Source: Spirochaetales bacterium
GTDB lineage: Bacteria; Spirochaetota; Spirochaetia; SPDA01
Reading direction: 5' to 3'
Assembly: GCA_004525155.1 (NCBI GenBank)
Contig: SPDA01000116.1
Coordinates: 1-6,361 of the forward strand
Length of the DNA stretch: 6,361 nucleotides
The position numbers and the translations under genes were made by a program. Below, piece after piece: positions 6,358-6,361 of this stretch (position 1 is the first letter of the stretch; every line of letters starts with the position of its first letter). Below the pieces are notes generated by a model. That model saw nothing but the letters and a program-made list of their open reading frames with translations, searched no databases and was not told the origin of the DNA.

Positions 6358-6361
6358 GGGA

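Noticed and set aside
1..6361. CRISPR array, tRNA, rRNA, riboswitch, insertion sequence or phage genes
   Set aside because: No repeat-spacer pattern, no cloverleaf or rRNA-like segment, and no transposase, integrase or phage protein motif was seen in any frame.

Overview
The window holds a single-direction operon, all on the + strand, of seven genes. It combines a tripartite TRAP carboxylate transporter, a FadR/FCD-type GntR regulator and three enzymes. The organism is probably an anaerobic bacterium. It has an aldehyde:ferredoxin oxidoreductase (AOR) family gene, base composition is moderate to GC-rich, and the solute-binding protein has an 'ATGQVEK' stretch just after its signal peptide, which resembles spirochaete binding proteins. 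The spirochaete assignment is an inference from that one motif and is weak to moderate.

Layout: 1-126 is an AT-rich leader with a TATAAT-like -10 element, two small palindromes and a strong ribosome binding site. 127-1140 is the periplasmic binding protein (DctP). A perfect 13-bp stem-loop sits at 1161-1191. 1229-1756 is the small membrane subunit (DctQ), overlapping by ATGA the large membrane subunit (DctM, 1753-3036). The GntR/FCD regulator follows at about 3100-3765. An RraA-like/HMG-aldolase family protein (3770-4441), an Ldh2/malate dehydrogenase-2 family oxidoreductase (4444-5502, GTG start) and an AOR-family gene (from 5499) are packed with gaps of 4 nt, 2 nt and a 4-nt overlap.

A coherent reading is that the TRAP system imports an organic acid, the Ldh2-type enzyme interconverts a 2-hydroxy and a 2-oxo acid, the RraA/HMG-aldolase-like enzyme cleaves or decarboxylates the oxo acid, and the AOR oxidises an aldehyde with ferredoxin as acceptor. 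The GntR protein would sense the substrate or an intermediate. The actual substrate cannot be read from the sequence.

The most striking signal is at the end of the window. The AOR frame is normal up to residue about 219, then runs into about 30 unrelated residues and a stop at 6248. The missing continuation of AOR is present on the opposite strand, between 6346 and 6157. The segment is flanked by a perfect 12-bp inverted repeat (6146-6157 and 6346-6357). Flipping the 188-bp spacer by hand restores one uninterrupted AOR frame to the window edge, ending in the family-like 'DKRGG'. This is either a real intragenic DNA inversion (a possible on/off switch for the AOR), a fixed inactivating inversion, or a sequencing/assembly artefact.
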